DNA from: Peptococcaceae bacterium
GTDB taxonomy: Bacteria; Bacillota; Dehalobacteriia; UBA7702
Direction: 5' to 3'
NCBI GenBank assembly: GCA_019415505.1
Contig: DXZC01000011.1
Location: 1 to 24,065 of the forward strand
DNA: 24,065 bases
A program made the translations under genes and the position numbers. Below the pieces are notes generated by a model. It saw only the letters and a program-made list of their open reading frames with translations. It was not told where the DNA came from and searched no databases. Shown here piece by piece: positions 1 through 6,619 of this stretch (position 1 is the first letter of the stretch; the number at the start of each line of letters is the position of its first letter).

Positions 1-623
1 GTTTGGGTATTACCTATCCGGAAATTTACGCTATGCAGGCTAGGGCTGTCTTTGAGGCAGTGGCCCAACTGACCAAGGAGGGCTTAGAAATAATTCCGGA
101 AGTGGAAATTCCCTTGGTAATTCATATTAACGAATTCCACCGCTTAAAGGTGATGATTGACCAGGTGGCTGAGGACGTTAAGGCCGAAACCGGCGTTGAC
201 TTTGGCTATACCGTAGGTACTATGATCGAAGTGCCTCGGGCTGCCCTCACCACAGATGAATTAGCTAAAGAGGCTGAATTCTTCTCCTTTGGCACTAACG
301 ACTTGACCCAAACCACCTTTGGTTTTTCCCGGGATGATGCGGAAGGCAAATTCTTACACCATTATGTGGAAGAAAAGGTTTTGCCGGTCAGCCCCTTTGT
401 TACTTTAGATGAATCCGGCGTAGGAAAGCTGATGGCCATGGCTGTAAGTGGCGCCAGAGATATTAAGCCTGATTTCCTCATTGGCATCTGCGGTGAACAT
501 GGCGGGGATCCCGAATCCATTGAACTCTGTCATCGCTTAGGGTTGGATTTTGTGTCCTGCTCCCCCTACCGGGTACCTATTGCCAGATTAGCCGCCGCCC
601 AGGCTGCTATTAAAAATAAGTAA
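1..623 (+). CDS. ppdK: pyruvate phosphate dikinase, C-terminal part (5' truncated by window edge)
   Basis: This is the last ~206 residues of pyruvate, phosphate dikinase, which interconverts pyruvate, ATP and Pi with phosphoenolpyruvate, AMP and PPi in the cytoplasm. The fragment belongs to the C-terminal PEP/pyruvate-binding TIM barrel. Diagnostic stretches are TMIEVPRA (about residues 73-80 of the fragment), SFGTNDLTQ (95-103), GICGEHGGDP (161-170) and VSCSPYRVPIARLAAAQA near the end; the Cys in SCSP (fragment residue 186) matches the family's catalytic cysteine. The frame runs to the window edge without a start, so the full gene (usually ~870-890 aa) begins outside. Enzyme I of the PTS and PEP synthase share this barrel, but the GEHGGDP...SCSPYRVPIARLAAAQA combination favours PPDK. 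A terminator candidate lies about 135 bp downstream. Confidence 0.95.
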   Translation, partial: LGITYPEIYAMQARAVFEAVAQLTKEGLEIIPEVEIPLVIHINEFHRLKVMIDQVAEDVKAETGVDFGYTVGTMIEVPRAALTTDELAKEAEFFSFGTNDLTQTTFGFSRDDAEGKFLHHYVEEKVLPVSPFVTLDESGVGKLMAMAVSGARDIKPDFLIGICGEHGGDPESIELCHRLGLDFVSCSPYRVPIARLAAAQAAIKNK

Positions 624-1033
624 GAGTTCACTGGCCTGTGAATTGTTGCCTAGCTTAGCCCAGTGACAACCTATCCCAAGGCTAAGGAACGATATGTAGG
701 TAAAACTCAGGGGTGAGAAGTTGCCGTTAGGGTAGTGCCTTGATTGAGAGTTAAATAGAATAGGCGTAGCATTAGAAATAGTGGTACGCTTATTTTTTTA
801 CACATTTTCGCATTTAGTATTACTTAGTAATGTGAATAAGGTAAAGGAGCGGCGGTGATGTTATTAGAGGCAAAAAATGTTAGGGGATAGCCCAGAAAGA
901 ACGATTTTGTTGCCTAGTCCTGTGGCGTTGAAGAACCAGTTTTATTTAGGTAGGCAACAGTAGGAATTATATTGTTGAATTTGTAAAGCACCTGGGAAAA
1001 CATTAAAAGTGCCTAGAAAACCTTGTGGTCGCG
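624..1033. other. gene-poor interval between ppdK and the GNAT gene
   Basis: I see no convincing coding frame here. Besides the terminator at 759-799 it holds a hairpin without a T-tail (TCACTGG 628-634 pairing with CCAGTGA 660-666). It also holds a 9-bp inverted repeat, TGTTGCCTA (908-916) with TAGGCAACA (951-959). The word TTGTTGCCTAG occurs at both ~643 and ~907. No function can be assigned. Confidence 0.5.
759..799 (+). terminator. intrinsic terminator downstream of ppdK
   Basis: The arms AATAGGCGTA (759-768) and TACGCTTATT (785-794) form a 10-bp stem with one G-T wobble, followed directly by a T-run (793-799). The loop is 16 nt. It is the first T-tailed hairpin after ppdK and probably ends that transcript, although it lies ~135 bp past the stop codon. 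Confidence 0.6.
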
Positions 1034-1042
1034 TGATATAAT
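1014..1042 (+). promoter_or_regulatory. extended -10 promoter of the GNAT gene
   Basis: A consensus TATAAT (1037-1042) is preceded by TG at 1034-1035, giving an extended -10 element. A poor -35 (TAGAAA, 1014-1019, four of six matches) lies 17 bp upstream. Transcription from here would start at about 1049. That makes the TTG at 1054 nearly leaderless and favours the ATG at 1078 as the real start. Confidence 0.55.
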
Positions 1043-1077
1043 TACAATGTAAGTTGGAATTTGGTGATGAAACAAAA

Positions 1078-1536
1078 ATGAGTATAAAACAAGCTGTTCT
1101 AGCAGATACGGGTTTAGTTAAAAAAATTGCCGAGGAAACAATCTCTGCAATATATCCGCATTACTACCCTAAAGGCGCAGTAGATTTTTTTCTGGACCAT
1201 CATAGTGAAGCTAAAATTAGCACGGATATCAAATTGAACCGTGTATTCCTTTGCCTGGCTATAAGGGGGAATGTCGTAGGTACAGTTACGATAAGGGATA
1301 ACGAAATATGCCGATTATTTGTATTGCCTGCCTATCAATGTAATGGCTATGGCACGGAAATGCTTGATTTTGCAGAAAAAGTAATCTCACATAACTATGG
1401 AAAGATTGCAGTAGCTGCTTCGCTGCCCGCCAAAAGGATATATCAAAATAGGGGCTATAAGGATAGGGAATTTAACATCATTCCAACAGGCCACAATGAT
1501 TATTTGTGCTATGATGTTATGGAAAAGCAAATATAA
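1078..1536 (+). CDS. GNAT-family N-acetyltransferase
   Basis: This is a ~152-residue cytoplasmic acyltransferase of the GNAT fold, which transfers an acetyl group from acetyl-CoA to an amine. The order of elements is typical: an N-terminal helix (VKKIAEETISAIYPHYYP), strands with GNVVGTVTIRDNEICRLFVLPAYQ, and then the acetyl-CoA loop QCNGYGTEMLDFAEK, corresponding to the Q/RxxGxG/A motif. It ends with ASLPAKRIYQNRGYKDRE, the motif B region. I chose ATG 1078 over the in-frame TTG at 1054 because the upstream -10 box leaves almost no leader for the latter. The substrate cannot be told from sequence. It appears to be monocistronic. Confidence 0.8.
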   Translation: MSIKQAVLADTGLVKKIAEETISAIYPHYYPKGAVDFFLDHHSEAKISTDIKLNRVFLCLAIRGNVVGTVTIRDNEICRLFVLPAYQCNGYGTEMLDFAEKVISHNYGKIAVAASLPAKRIYQNRGYKDREFNIIPTGHNDYLCYDVMEKQI

Positions 1537-1557
1537 GCCACAGCTTATGGCTGTGGC
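1537..1557 (+). terminator. hairpin immediately after the GNAT stop codon
   Basis: A perfect 8-bp stem, GCCACAGC (1537-1544) with GCTGTGGC (1550-1557) and a 5-nt loop, starts at the base after the stop codon. What follows is AT-rich (ATAATTAATT) rather than a T-run, so termination efficiency is uncertain. It may instead protect the 3' end. Confidence 0.45.
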
Positions 1558-2117
1558 ATAATTAATTAGAATATAGCTGATTGGTATAATAACCAGTCTG
1601 CTTTTTTACTTTCTAAGGCGGTGGTCGCTTGGTAAAGCGGCTGCATCTATGCCAAAGGAGGTAAGTCTGTCTAATAGCTGGGTAAGCGCTCCGTCAAATA
1701 GGTGTGGACAAGACCACAATGGTGGTGAATCTGGGCATTAGGGGTAAGGTCAGGCTGAGAATATTGCTATTACTGCTGCATAAGCCCAACTTCGGCTTAC
1801 AAACGGCCGGAGGCCTTACTGGTAACTCAAGCATAGCCATAGCATATTAAGAATAAAAATCTGTTGCCCAAGGCATTGTGTAAAATATCTAGGGCGTTGT
1901 CTGTTACAGTCCCATAAATAAAAGTCCTAAGAATTAAGCCCGCTAAATATACTAGCGGAATTTATTCTTAGGACTGGCTGGAAACGCCAGCATTTCTTTG
2001 GTTAGGTAGTTTTATAATCTTCAAGGTTAATCCGGCCTAATCTAGAATTATTGGTTCTATGTAGCAGATGAAGTTAGATGTTATAGTGGTTATGGTGCCG
2101 TATAAATAACACTAATC
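1558..2117. other. gene-poor interval between GNAT and DUF3795 genes
   Basis: No intact gene is visible in about 560 bases. It contains the 53-base inverted repeat at 1923-1975. It also has a short frame at 1701-1736 reading GVDKTTMVVNLG, which resembles the Walker A region of ParA-type ATPases but is cut by stops just upstream. The sequence reads like decayed DNA, and I make no functional call. Confidence 0.4.
1923..1975. repeat. 53-base inverted repeat (large hairpin)
   Basis: Two 23-base arms (1923-1945 and 1953-1975) are complementary except at three positions. The outer 12 bp (AGTCCTAAGAAT / ATTCTTAGGACT) and the inner 6 bp (CCGCTA / TAGCGG) are perfect, with a 7-nt loop. There is no T-run on either side, so it is not a standard terminator. 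A small palindromic mobile remnant or a structured RNA are both possible. Confidence 0.7.
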
Positions 2118-2531
2118 TTATTCTACCTGTCGGTGGCATTCACTACATTCCGCGTCGTGCAGGGAGATGACGCCGCCGCATACGGGGCAAGTATAGCTTG
2201 CTTTTTGGGCCGCCATAAAAGCGGTTAGCCCCCTTTCTTTTACTTGCTGGCTGTTGGCTAACAAGCTGACGCCGTATCTGTGCTGGTAGCTCTTTTCCAG
2301 CCGTTTTATTTTTGGGCAGGGGAATTGGGAGCATTGGTAACAATAAGTTAACCCCTTTTCTTGGCAACAATCTTTAATTTGGCATTGGCGGCAATGCTCC
2401 GGTTTGCCGGCGCTGTTCTTTAAACAACCGGCGCAGGGCTTCTTATGGTGGCAATGCTTATAGCAGACCAGGCAATTCATGCCACAGGGGGCAAACATAC
2501 TGTTTTCTATTGGTTCTAATGGCATTTTCAT
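2118..2531 (-). CDS. DUF3795-type cysteine-rich protein with C-terminal zinc ribbon
   Basis: This is a 137-residue protein with 17 cysteines. The N-terminal two thirds carries the pattern APCGMNCLVC (14-23), CAGC (33-36), HCRQCQIKDCCQEKGLTYC (46-64) and CSQFPCP (67-73), which matches the DUF3795 family as I know it. The C-terminus adds CPVC (115-118) and CSEC (129-132), a likely zinc ribbon. The function of the family is unknown; metal or Fe-S binding is inferred from the cysteines only. The start ATG at 2531 has a GAGGAA site a few bases upstream. It is read from a well-formed minus-strand promoter at 2584-2612 and appears to stand alone. Confidence 0.75.
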   Translation of the reverse strand: MKMPLEPIENSMFAPCGMNCLVCYKHCHHKKPCAGCLKNSAGKPEHCRQCQIKDCCQEKGLTYCYQCSQFPCPKIKRLEKSYQHRYGVSLLANSQQVKERGLTAFMAAQKASYTCPVCGGVISLHDAECSECHRQVE

Positions 2532-2583
2532 AGCTGTTCCTCATATTCTCTGGATAAGTGCTTCAAAGGGATATGCTTACTTC

Positions 2584-2612
2584 ATTTTAATGTTCCGGCC
2601 CAAGAATGTCAA
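2584..2612 (-). promoter_or_regulatory. promoter of the DUF3795 gene
   Basis: On the minus strand, TTGACA (2612-2607) is followed by a 17-bp spacer and TAAAAT (2589-2584). This is one mismatch from a perfect housekeeping promoter. The predicted start near 2577 gives a ~45-nt leader to the DUF3795 start codon. Confidence 0.75.
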
Positions 2613-2634
2613 AGGATTTATTTTATGTTATAAT
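2606..2634 (+). promoter_or_regulatory. divergent extended -10 promoter facing mttB
   Basis: On the plus strand TG-T-TATAAT (TATAAT at 2629-2634) forms an extended -10. The sequence 17 bp upstream is ATGTCA (four of six matches), which overlaps the -35 of the minus-strand promoter. Transcription would run toward mttB with a leader of roughly 650 nt, so a nearer mttB promoter (for example at 2897) may be the main one. Confidence 0.45.
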
Positions 2635-2769
2635 AACGGCAATAGCTTTTAAGTAATAGTAAGATTTAATTCCTTGCCCCAGGTATTTACCCTATACTGG
2701 GGATTAACCCCCAGCTTTACCCATTGTTAACAAGGCCAAAACAAGGTAATTTACAACATTGGTCTCGGT

Positions 2770-2808
2770 TAATGCTGTAGTGCATTACCGTAATGCGTAG
2801 AAGCATTG
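2770..2808. promoter_or_regulatory. tandem palindromic operators (sites 1 and 2) upstream of mttB
   Basis: TAATGC-N6-GCATTA occurs perfectly at 2770-2787 and with one final mismatch (GCATTG) at 2791-2808. The two starts are exactly 21 bp apart, about two helical turns, as expected for cooperative binding of a dimeric regulator. The junction of the two sites is itself a perfect palindrome, GCATTAC-C-GTAATGC (2782-2796). Confidence 0.6.
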
Positions 2809-2890
2809 GCAAAGATTACTATTTTTAACAGCACTTTTTGTTATTCTGGTAGGAGTTTGCACCAATATTTTATCGGTTTTACTTCACTTT

Positions 2891-2908
2891 TAATGCTATA
2901 ATGCATTA
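2891..2908. promoter_or_regulatory. palindromic operator (site 3) overlapping a -10 box upstream of mttB
   Basis: A third perfect TAATGC-N6-GCATTA lies at 2891-2908. Its six-base centre is exactly TATAAT (2897-2902), so a protein bound here would cover a consensus -10. The -35 region is poor (GGTTTT-type sequence at ~2875). Whether this is an active promoter is inferred. Confidence 0.55.
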
Positions 2909-3300
2909 TACTTGTTGGGTTTTGCGGCAACTGGTTCTTCCCAACCCCTCTAAAAGGCTAAATTACCGACAACCTAAGGAGATTGGCATAGCTTTTGCAC
3001 AGTATATCTATAAGGTCAAAAGCGTCCATTTTTATGCCTGCTAGGTTTTCCGACTGTAGTTTTGGGTGGACGGTTCGCTTATTAAATATTGATGTTTAAA
3101 AATAAATACGTTCCGGCAATACTTGTAAATTGACCAGCTAATGGTTGTATTTTACTTTGTAATTGACAATTTAACTAGTAAACAGCATGGTATTTCAGTA
3201 AAACCTCAAAAAAACTGGTCAGAGCTTTGCCGAGGCCCTGGGCCGGAAAGCGAATCCAGATACTTGGTAGGTAATTAAAGAATATTAAAGGAGGAAAAAT

Positions 3301-4713
3301 ATGTTATTTAATTATTTGAGTCCAGAGGATAAGAAGGCTATCCACGAATCAACCTTAGAAATTTTAGCGACCATTGGTGTGCATACAACTTCAGCAAGAT
3401 TTAAGCAAATCTGTGGAGAGTTGGGTTTAACTGTTAAAGGTGATACAGTTTATTTTCCCAGAGAATTAGTAGCCCAAGCTCTTGCCACGGTACCTAGCCA
3501 GTTTTCCCTTTATGGCCGTGACGGCATCCGGGAGGTAAAGCTGGGTTCCGGCGAGGTATACGCCCAAACTTGTATAGGCAGTCCCTTTATTCTGGATATC
3601 GAGAGCGGGGTAAGAAGGCCCGTATTATATCAAGACCTGGAGGACTTTGTGCGAGTTTGCGATGGTCTTGATGATATTGACATAATTTCCGCCATTTTCC
3701 CCAAGGACGTGCCGGAGCATGCCGCCGTTACCGCCGAGGTGGTGGCACAGGTTAAAAATACCAGTAAACCGTTGCACATTTGTATTGAGTCCGACCATGA
3801 AATGAAGTACATACCTCAGGTTTTGGCAGCGGCAGTTGGCGGTATGGACGCTTTGGTGGCAAAGCCCCTGGCTTATTTGCAGGTGTCGCCAATTAGTCCC
3901 CTGGATTATGCTACAGGCCCTGCTAATGGCTTAATTGATATTGTACAAGCGGGTTTGCCTTTAGGCATTATTCCCTGTCCTATGCTGGGCGCTACCGGCC
4001 CCATGACTTTAATTGGCTCCGTGACAATGCATAATGCCGAAATGTTAGCCGGTATTGTCGTGGCTCAGTTAATGAAACCGGGTCATCCCTGTATCATGTC
4101 GCCCCGGGTTACTTATATTGATATGAAAACCGCAGTTGGCTTGTGGGCCGCTCCGGAAATGGGCTTGGCTGGGGCTTGCTCCCACCTTATGGCCGGCTAT
4201 TATGGTATACCAAGCGAACCTACGGGTTTCTCCTGCTCCGCTAAAATATCCGATGAGCAAAGCGGTTTTGAGCGTATGTTTAACGCCTTATTGCCGGCTC
4301 TCTGTGGCGCCAGCATATTGGGTACTGCTGGCTCTATAGACAACGCCCTTGTGGCGGACTACCGTACCATAGTAATGGATGATGAAATTAGTTCCCTGGT
4401 AAAACGTGCTGTGCGGGGGCAGCAGGTAAATGAGGATATTATGGCGGTTGAGGCCATTAGAGAGGTTGTCAACAGTGAACGCAATTTCCTGGGCCACGAG
4501 CATACTCTGAGACATTTACGTACAGAATTGTGGGAGCCTAAGCTCTGTGAGAGAAATACTTATGAAGGTTGGGCGGTTAAAAAGGATACTTACCATGATA
4601 AAGCGCGGATTAAGGCTCAGAGCCTCTATGATAATCATAAGTGTACTGCCTTGAACCCAGAATATGCCAAAGCAGTCGATGTGGTTTACCAAAAAGCCGT
4701 AAATAAGGCATAA
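3301..4713 (+). CDS. MttB-superfamily (trimethylamine/glycine betaine-type) methyltransferase, non-pyrrolysine
   Basis: This is a 470-residue protein of the trimethylamine methyltransferase (MttB) superfamily. Members move a methyl group from a methylated amine to a corrinoid protein in the cytoplasm. Recognisable stretches include the start LSPEDKKAIHESTLEILATIGV, GSPFILDIESGVRRP, LQVSPISPLDYATG and CPMLGATGPMTLIGS. GSIDNALVADYRTIVMDDEISSLVKR follows near the C-terminus. True MttB carries pyrrolysine encoded by an in-frame amber codon. Here the frame is uninterrupted at full length, so this belongs to the non-Pyl branch, which includes glycine betaine methyltransferase (MtgB) and enzymes for other quaternary amines. 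The start is fixed by a perfect AAAGGAGG 5-6 bases upstream. No corrinoid protein, activating ATPase or second methyltransferase is adjacent, so the substrate and methyl acceptor are unknown. Confidence 0.88.
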   Translation: MLFNYLSPEDKKAIHESTLEILATIGVHTTSARFKQICGELGLTVKGDTVYFPRELVAQALATVPSQFSLYGRDGIREVKLGSGEVYAQTCIGSPFILDIESGVRRPVLYQDLEDFVRVCDGLDDIDIISAIFPKDVPEHAAVTAEVVAQVKNTSKPLHICIESDHEMKYIPQVLAAAVGGMDALVAKPLAYLQVSPISPLDYATGPANGLIDIVQAGLPLGIIPCPMLGATGPMTLIGSVTMHNAEMLAGIVVAQLMKPGHPCIMSPRVTYIDMKTAVGLWAAPEMGLAGACSHLMAGYYGIPSEPTGFSCSAKISDEQSGFERMFNALLPALCGASILGTAGSIDNALVADYRTIVMDDEISSLVKRAVRGQQVNEDIMAVEAIREVVNSERNFLGHEHTLRHLRTELWEPKLCERNTYEGWAVKKDTYHDKARIKAQSLYDNHKCTALNPEYAKAVDVVYQKAVNKA

Positions 4714-4721
4714 ATTATAGG

Positions 4722-4755
4722 CAGGGGCTTTACTTAGGTAAGGCCCCTGTTTTTT
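4722..4755 (+). terminator. intrinsic terminator of mttB gene
   Basis: A 12-bp stem (4722-4733 with 4738-4749, one G-T wobble; outer arms CAGGGGC/GCCCCTG) with a TTAG loop is followed by six T (4750-4755). It starts 9 bases after the stop codon and is a textbook intrinsic terminator. Confidence 0.92.
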
Positions 4756-5124
4756 AGCTATATCCTGCTGATTTTGTCCCAGTTATTTTTCGCCAAGGCG
4801 ATATTTTTACTTATAAGGGCGGTTTAACTTAAATATTTATAATAGAGGGGCTGCACAGTTTTATAGTCCAATCTAATTTAAGCGTTTTGGTGGGGAGTCA
4901 TATAGTTGGAAGGGGCTTTGTGCATGGCCTAAGTAAAACACAAGGCTGATAAAGGATGTATGAGGAAAGGAAGCGCTTATATTGGGGCTAAAGACAAATT
5001 AGCATTAAGGAATAGGAGTTGCCGTTGTTAAGTTAATCCTGTTTTAGTAGCAAGCGGACTTAGGTAGCTCCTTAAATAGTTAATTGCCTAAAAAATTGCC
5101 CAGCAGAGGTGTAAGTTTTAATGA
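4756..5124. other. intergenic region between mttB terminator and paaK promoter
   Basis: I see no coding sequence or RNA gene. It has a small perfect palindrome TCGCC-AA-GGCGA near 4788. Base composition resembles the other intergenic stretches of the window. Confidence 0.4.
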
Positions 5125-5144
5125 TAATGCACTACTGTAAATTA
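5125..5144. promoter_or_regulatory. degenerate copy of the mttB-type palindrome upstream of paaK
   Basis: The first 11 bases here, TAATGCACTAC, are identical to the reverse complement of operator site 1 of mttB (2787-2777). The second half has decayed (ends AAATTA rather than GCATTA). It ends about 12 bp upstream of the paaK -35 box, a plausible position for an activator or repressor half-site. Confidence 0.4.
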
Positions 5145-5155
5145 GGCGGCTCTAG

Positions 5156-5184
5156 TTGACAAGTTATTTTTAATGGAGTAAAAT
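5156..5184 (+). promoter_or_regulatory. promoter of the paaK-ACT operon
   Basis: TTGACA (5156-5161), a 17-bp spacer and TAAAAT (5179-5184) make a near-consensus promoter, the same pair of hexamers as at the DUF3795 gene. The expected start is near 5191, giving a leader of about 85 nt. Confidence 0.75.
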
Positions 5185-5203
5185 TAAAGAATAAGAAAAT
5201 AGG

Positions 5204-5231
5204 GGACATGGGATTTTTCCTATGTCCTTTT
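5204..5231 (+). promoter_or_regulatory. leader hairpin with short T-run before paaK
   Basis: GGACATGGGA (5204-5213) pairs with TCCTATGTCC (5218-5227) through nine Watson-Crick pairs and one G-T, with a TTTT loop. TTTT (5228-5231) follows. It lies inside the predicted paaK leader about 45 bp before the start codon. It could be a weak attenuator, or a terminator for transcription entering from upstream. Confidence 0.5.
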
Positions 5232-5276
5232 ACCTAACTGTGCTAATAAATTTCTGTTGATGATTGGGAGGCTGAA

Positions 5277-6590
5277 ATGACGACGCTGATGTGGCAAAAG
5301 GATATTGAAACCATGCCCAGGGGGGAAATACAAAAAATACAACTGGCAAAATTGCAGAAAACCGTCCAGCGGTGCTATGACAAAGTACCCTTTTATAAAA
5401 AAATAATGGACCAGGCAAAGGTTAAGCCCGAGGATATAAAGACCTTGGCTGATATTCGCCGCCTGCCCCTGACGGAAAAAAATGACTTGCGGGACAATTA
5501 TCCCTTTGGTTTATTCGCTTCACCTCTCGATGATTTAGTGGAGGTTCACGCCTCCTCTGGTACAACCGGCAAGCCTATTGTGGGAGGGTACACCAAAAAT
5601 GACATGGAGGTTTGGAGCGACTGTATGGCCCGTATTATTATGGCCGCTGGGGTTACCTCCCAGGACATTGCCCAGAACTCCTTTGGTTACGGACTGTTTA
5701 CCGGGGCCTTCGGCTTACACTATGGTATGCAAAAAATCGGCGCTATGGTGGTGCCCATATCCAGCGGCAATAGTGAAAAGCAGTTGATGCTGATGGAGGA
5801 TTTTGGCGTAACAACCTTGATTGCCACTCCCTCCTATGCCGTATACCTCAGCGAGTTAGCTAAAGAAATGGGTATATCCGAAAAGCTGAAGCTGCGCATT
5901 GGCCTCTTTGGCAGCGAGGTCTGTACTCCGGAAATGCGGGAGCAGATTGAAAAGAACGTGGGCGTTAAGGTTTATGACAATTACGGCTTAACGGAGTTGG
6001 GCGGCCCTGGATTATCCGGCGAATGCCTCTACCGCAATGGTCTCCATATTAACGAGGATCATTTTATTGTGGAGGTTCTTAATCCCAAAACTTTAGAACC
6101 CGCTGCTGAGGGGGAAAATGGCGAATTAGTGATTACGCCCTTATCCAAGGAAGCTTTCCCGATTTTCCGGTATCGCACCAAAGACGTGGGGCATTTAATT
6201 TTTGAACCCTGTCCCTGCGGCAGGACCCAAGCGCGAATGACCAAAATTGTGGGCCGCACTGATGATATGCTCATTATTAAAGGGGTTAATGTTTACCCCT
6301 CCCAAATTGAAAGCGTTTTAGTGACTACCCCTCATATTGGCCCCCACTACCAACTTGTTTTAACCAGAGAAAACTTTAAGGATAACTTGGAAATTAAAGT
6401 GGAACTGACTGACAGCTCGCTCTTGGAACAATACGGCGCTTTAGAGAAGCTGCGGGCGCAGATTCGCATCAATATCCGCTCGGTTTTAGGGTTGGATTGT
6501 AAAATAACCTTGGTCGAGCCTAAAACCATCGAGCGTTTTACCGGCAAAGCCAAAAGGGTGATAGACCTGCGTAACCAGGGGGCGGAATAA
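5277..6590 (+). CDS. paaK: phenylacetate-CoA ligase family enzyme
   Basis: This 437-residue adenylate-forming enzyme activates an aryl (phenylacetate-like) acid to its CoA thioester using ATP in the cytoplasm. Visible motifs are the P-loop SSGTTGKP (residues 93-100), YDNYGLTELGGPG (A5-type motif, ~233-245), FPIFRYRTKD (A7/A8 region) and CPCGRT. VGRTDDMLIIKGVNVYPSQIE marks the start of the small C-terminal domain; the length fits the family. GGGAGG seven bases upstream fixes ATG 5277. It is followed 29 bp later by a tandem-ACT gene in the same direction. In anaerobes such pairs are often linked to indolepyruvate/aryl-ketoacid metabolism, but no ferredoxin oxidoreductase genes are in this window, so the true acid substrate is inferred only. 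Confidence 0.9.
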   Translation: MTTLMWQKDIETMPRGEIQKIQLAKLQKTVQRCYDKVPFYKKIMDQAKVKPEDIKTLADIRRLPLTEKNDLRDNYPFGLFASPLDDLVEVHASSGTTGKPIVGGYTKNDMEVWSDCMARIIMAAGVTSQDIAQNSFGYGLFTGAFGLHYGMQKIGAMVVPISSGNSEKQLMLMEDFGVTTLIATPSYAVYLSELAKEMGISEKLKLRIGLFGSEVCTPEMREQIEKNVGVKVYDNYGLTELGGPGLSGECLYRNGLHINEDHFIVEVLNPKTLEPAAEGENGELVITPLSKEAFPIFRYRTKDVGHLIFEPCPCGRTQARMTKIVGRTDDMLIIKGVNVYPSQIESVLVTTPHIGPHYQLVLTRENFKDNLEIKVELTDSSLLEQYGALEKLRAQIRINIRSVLGLDCKITLVEPKTIERFTGKAKRVIDLRNQGAE

Positions 6591-6619
6591 AACAGCCCCA
6601 TAAAAAAGGAGGACAGACT

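Larger units (their letters stand above)
2635..3287 (+). other. long upstream region of mttB
   Basis: No gene is seen. Apart from the operators it has CTGGGG (2697-2702), which can pair either with CCCCAG (2677-2682) or with CCCCAG (2709-2714), giving two mutually exclusive hairpins. It also has CGTCCA (3023-3028) pairing with TGGACG (3067-3072). A TTGACA at 3163-3168 lacks a convincing -10. I did not recognise any known riboswitch. Confidence 0.4.

Noticed and set aside
3163..3196. Promoter from TTGACA at 3163 for mttB
   Set aside because: No acceptable -10 lies 16-18 bp downstream (sequence there is CATGGT).
3301..4713. Pyrrolysine-containing MttB (in-frame amber codon)
   Set aside because: The frame is open for the full 470 residues and ends with TAA; no internal TAG is read through, so the protein is of the non-pyrrolysine branch.
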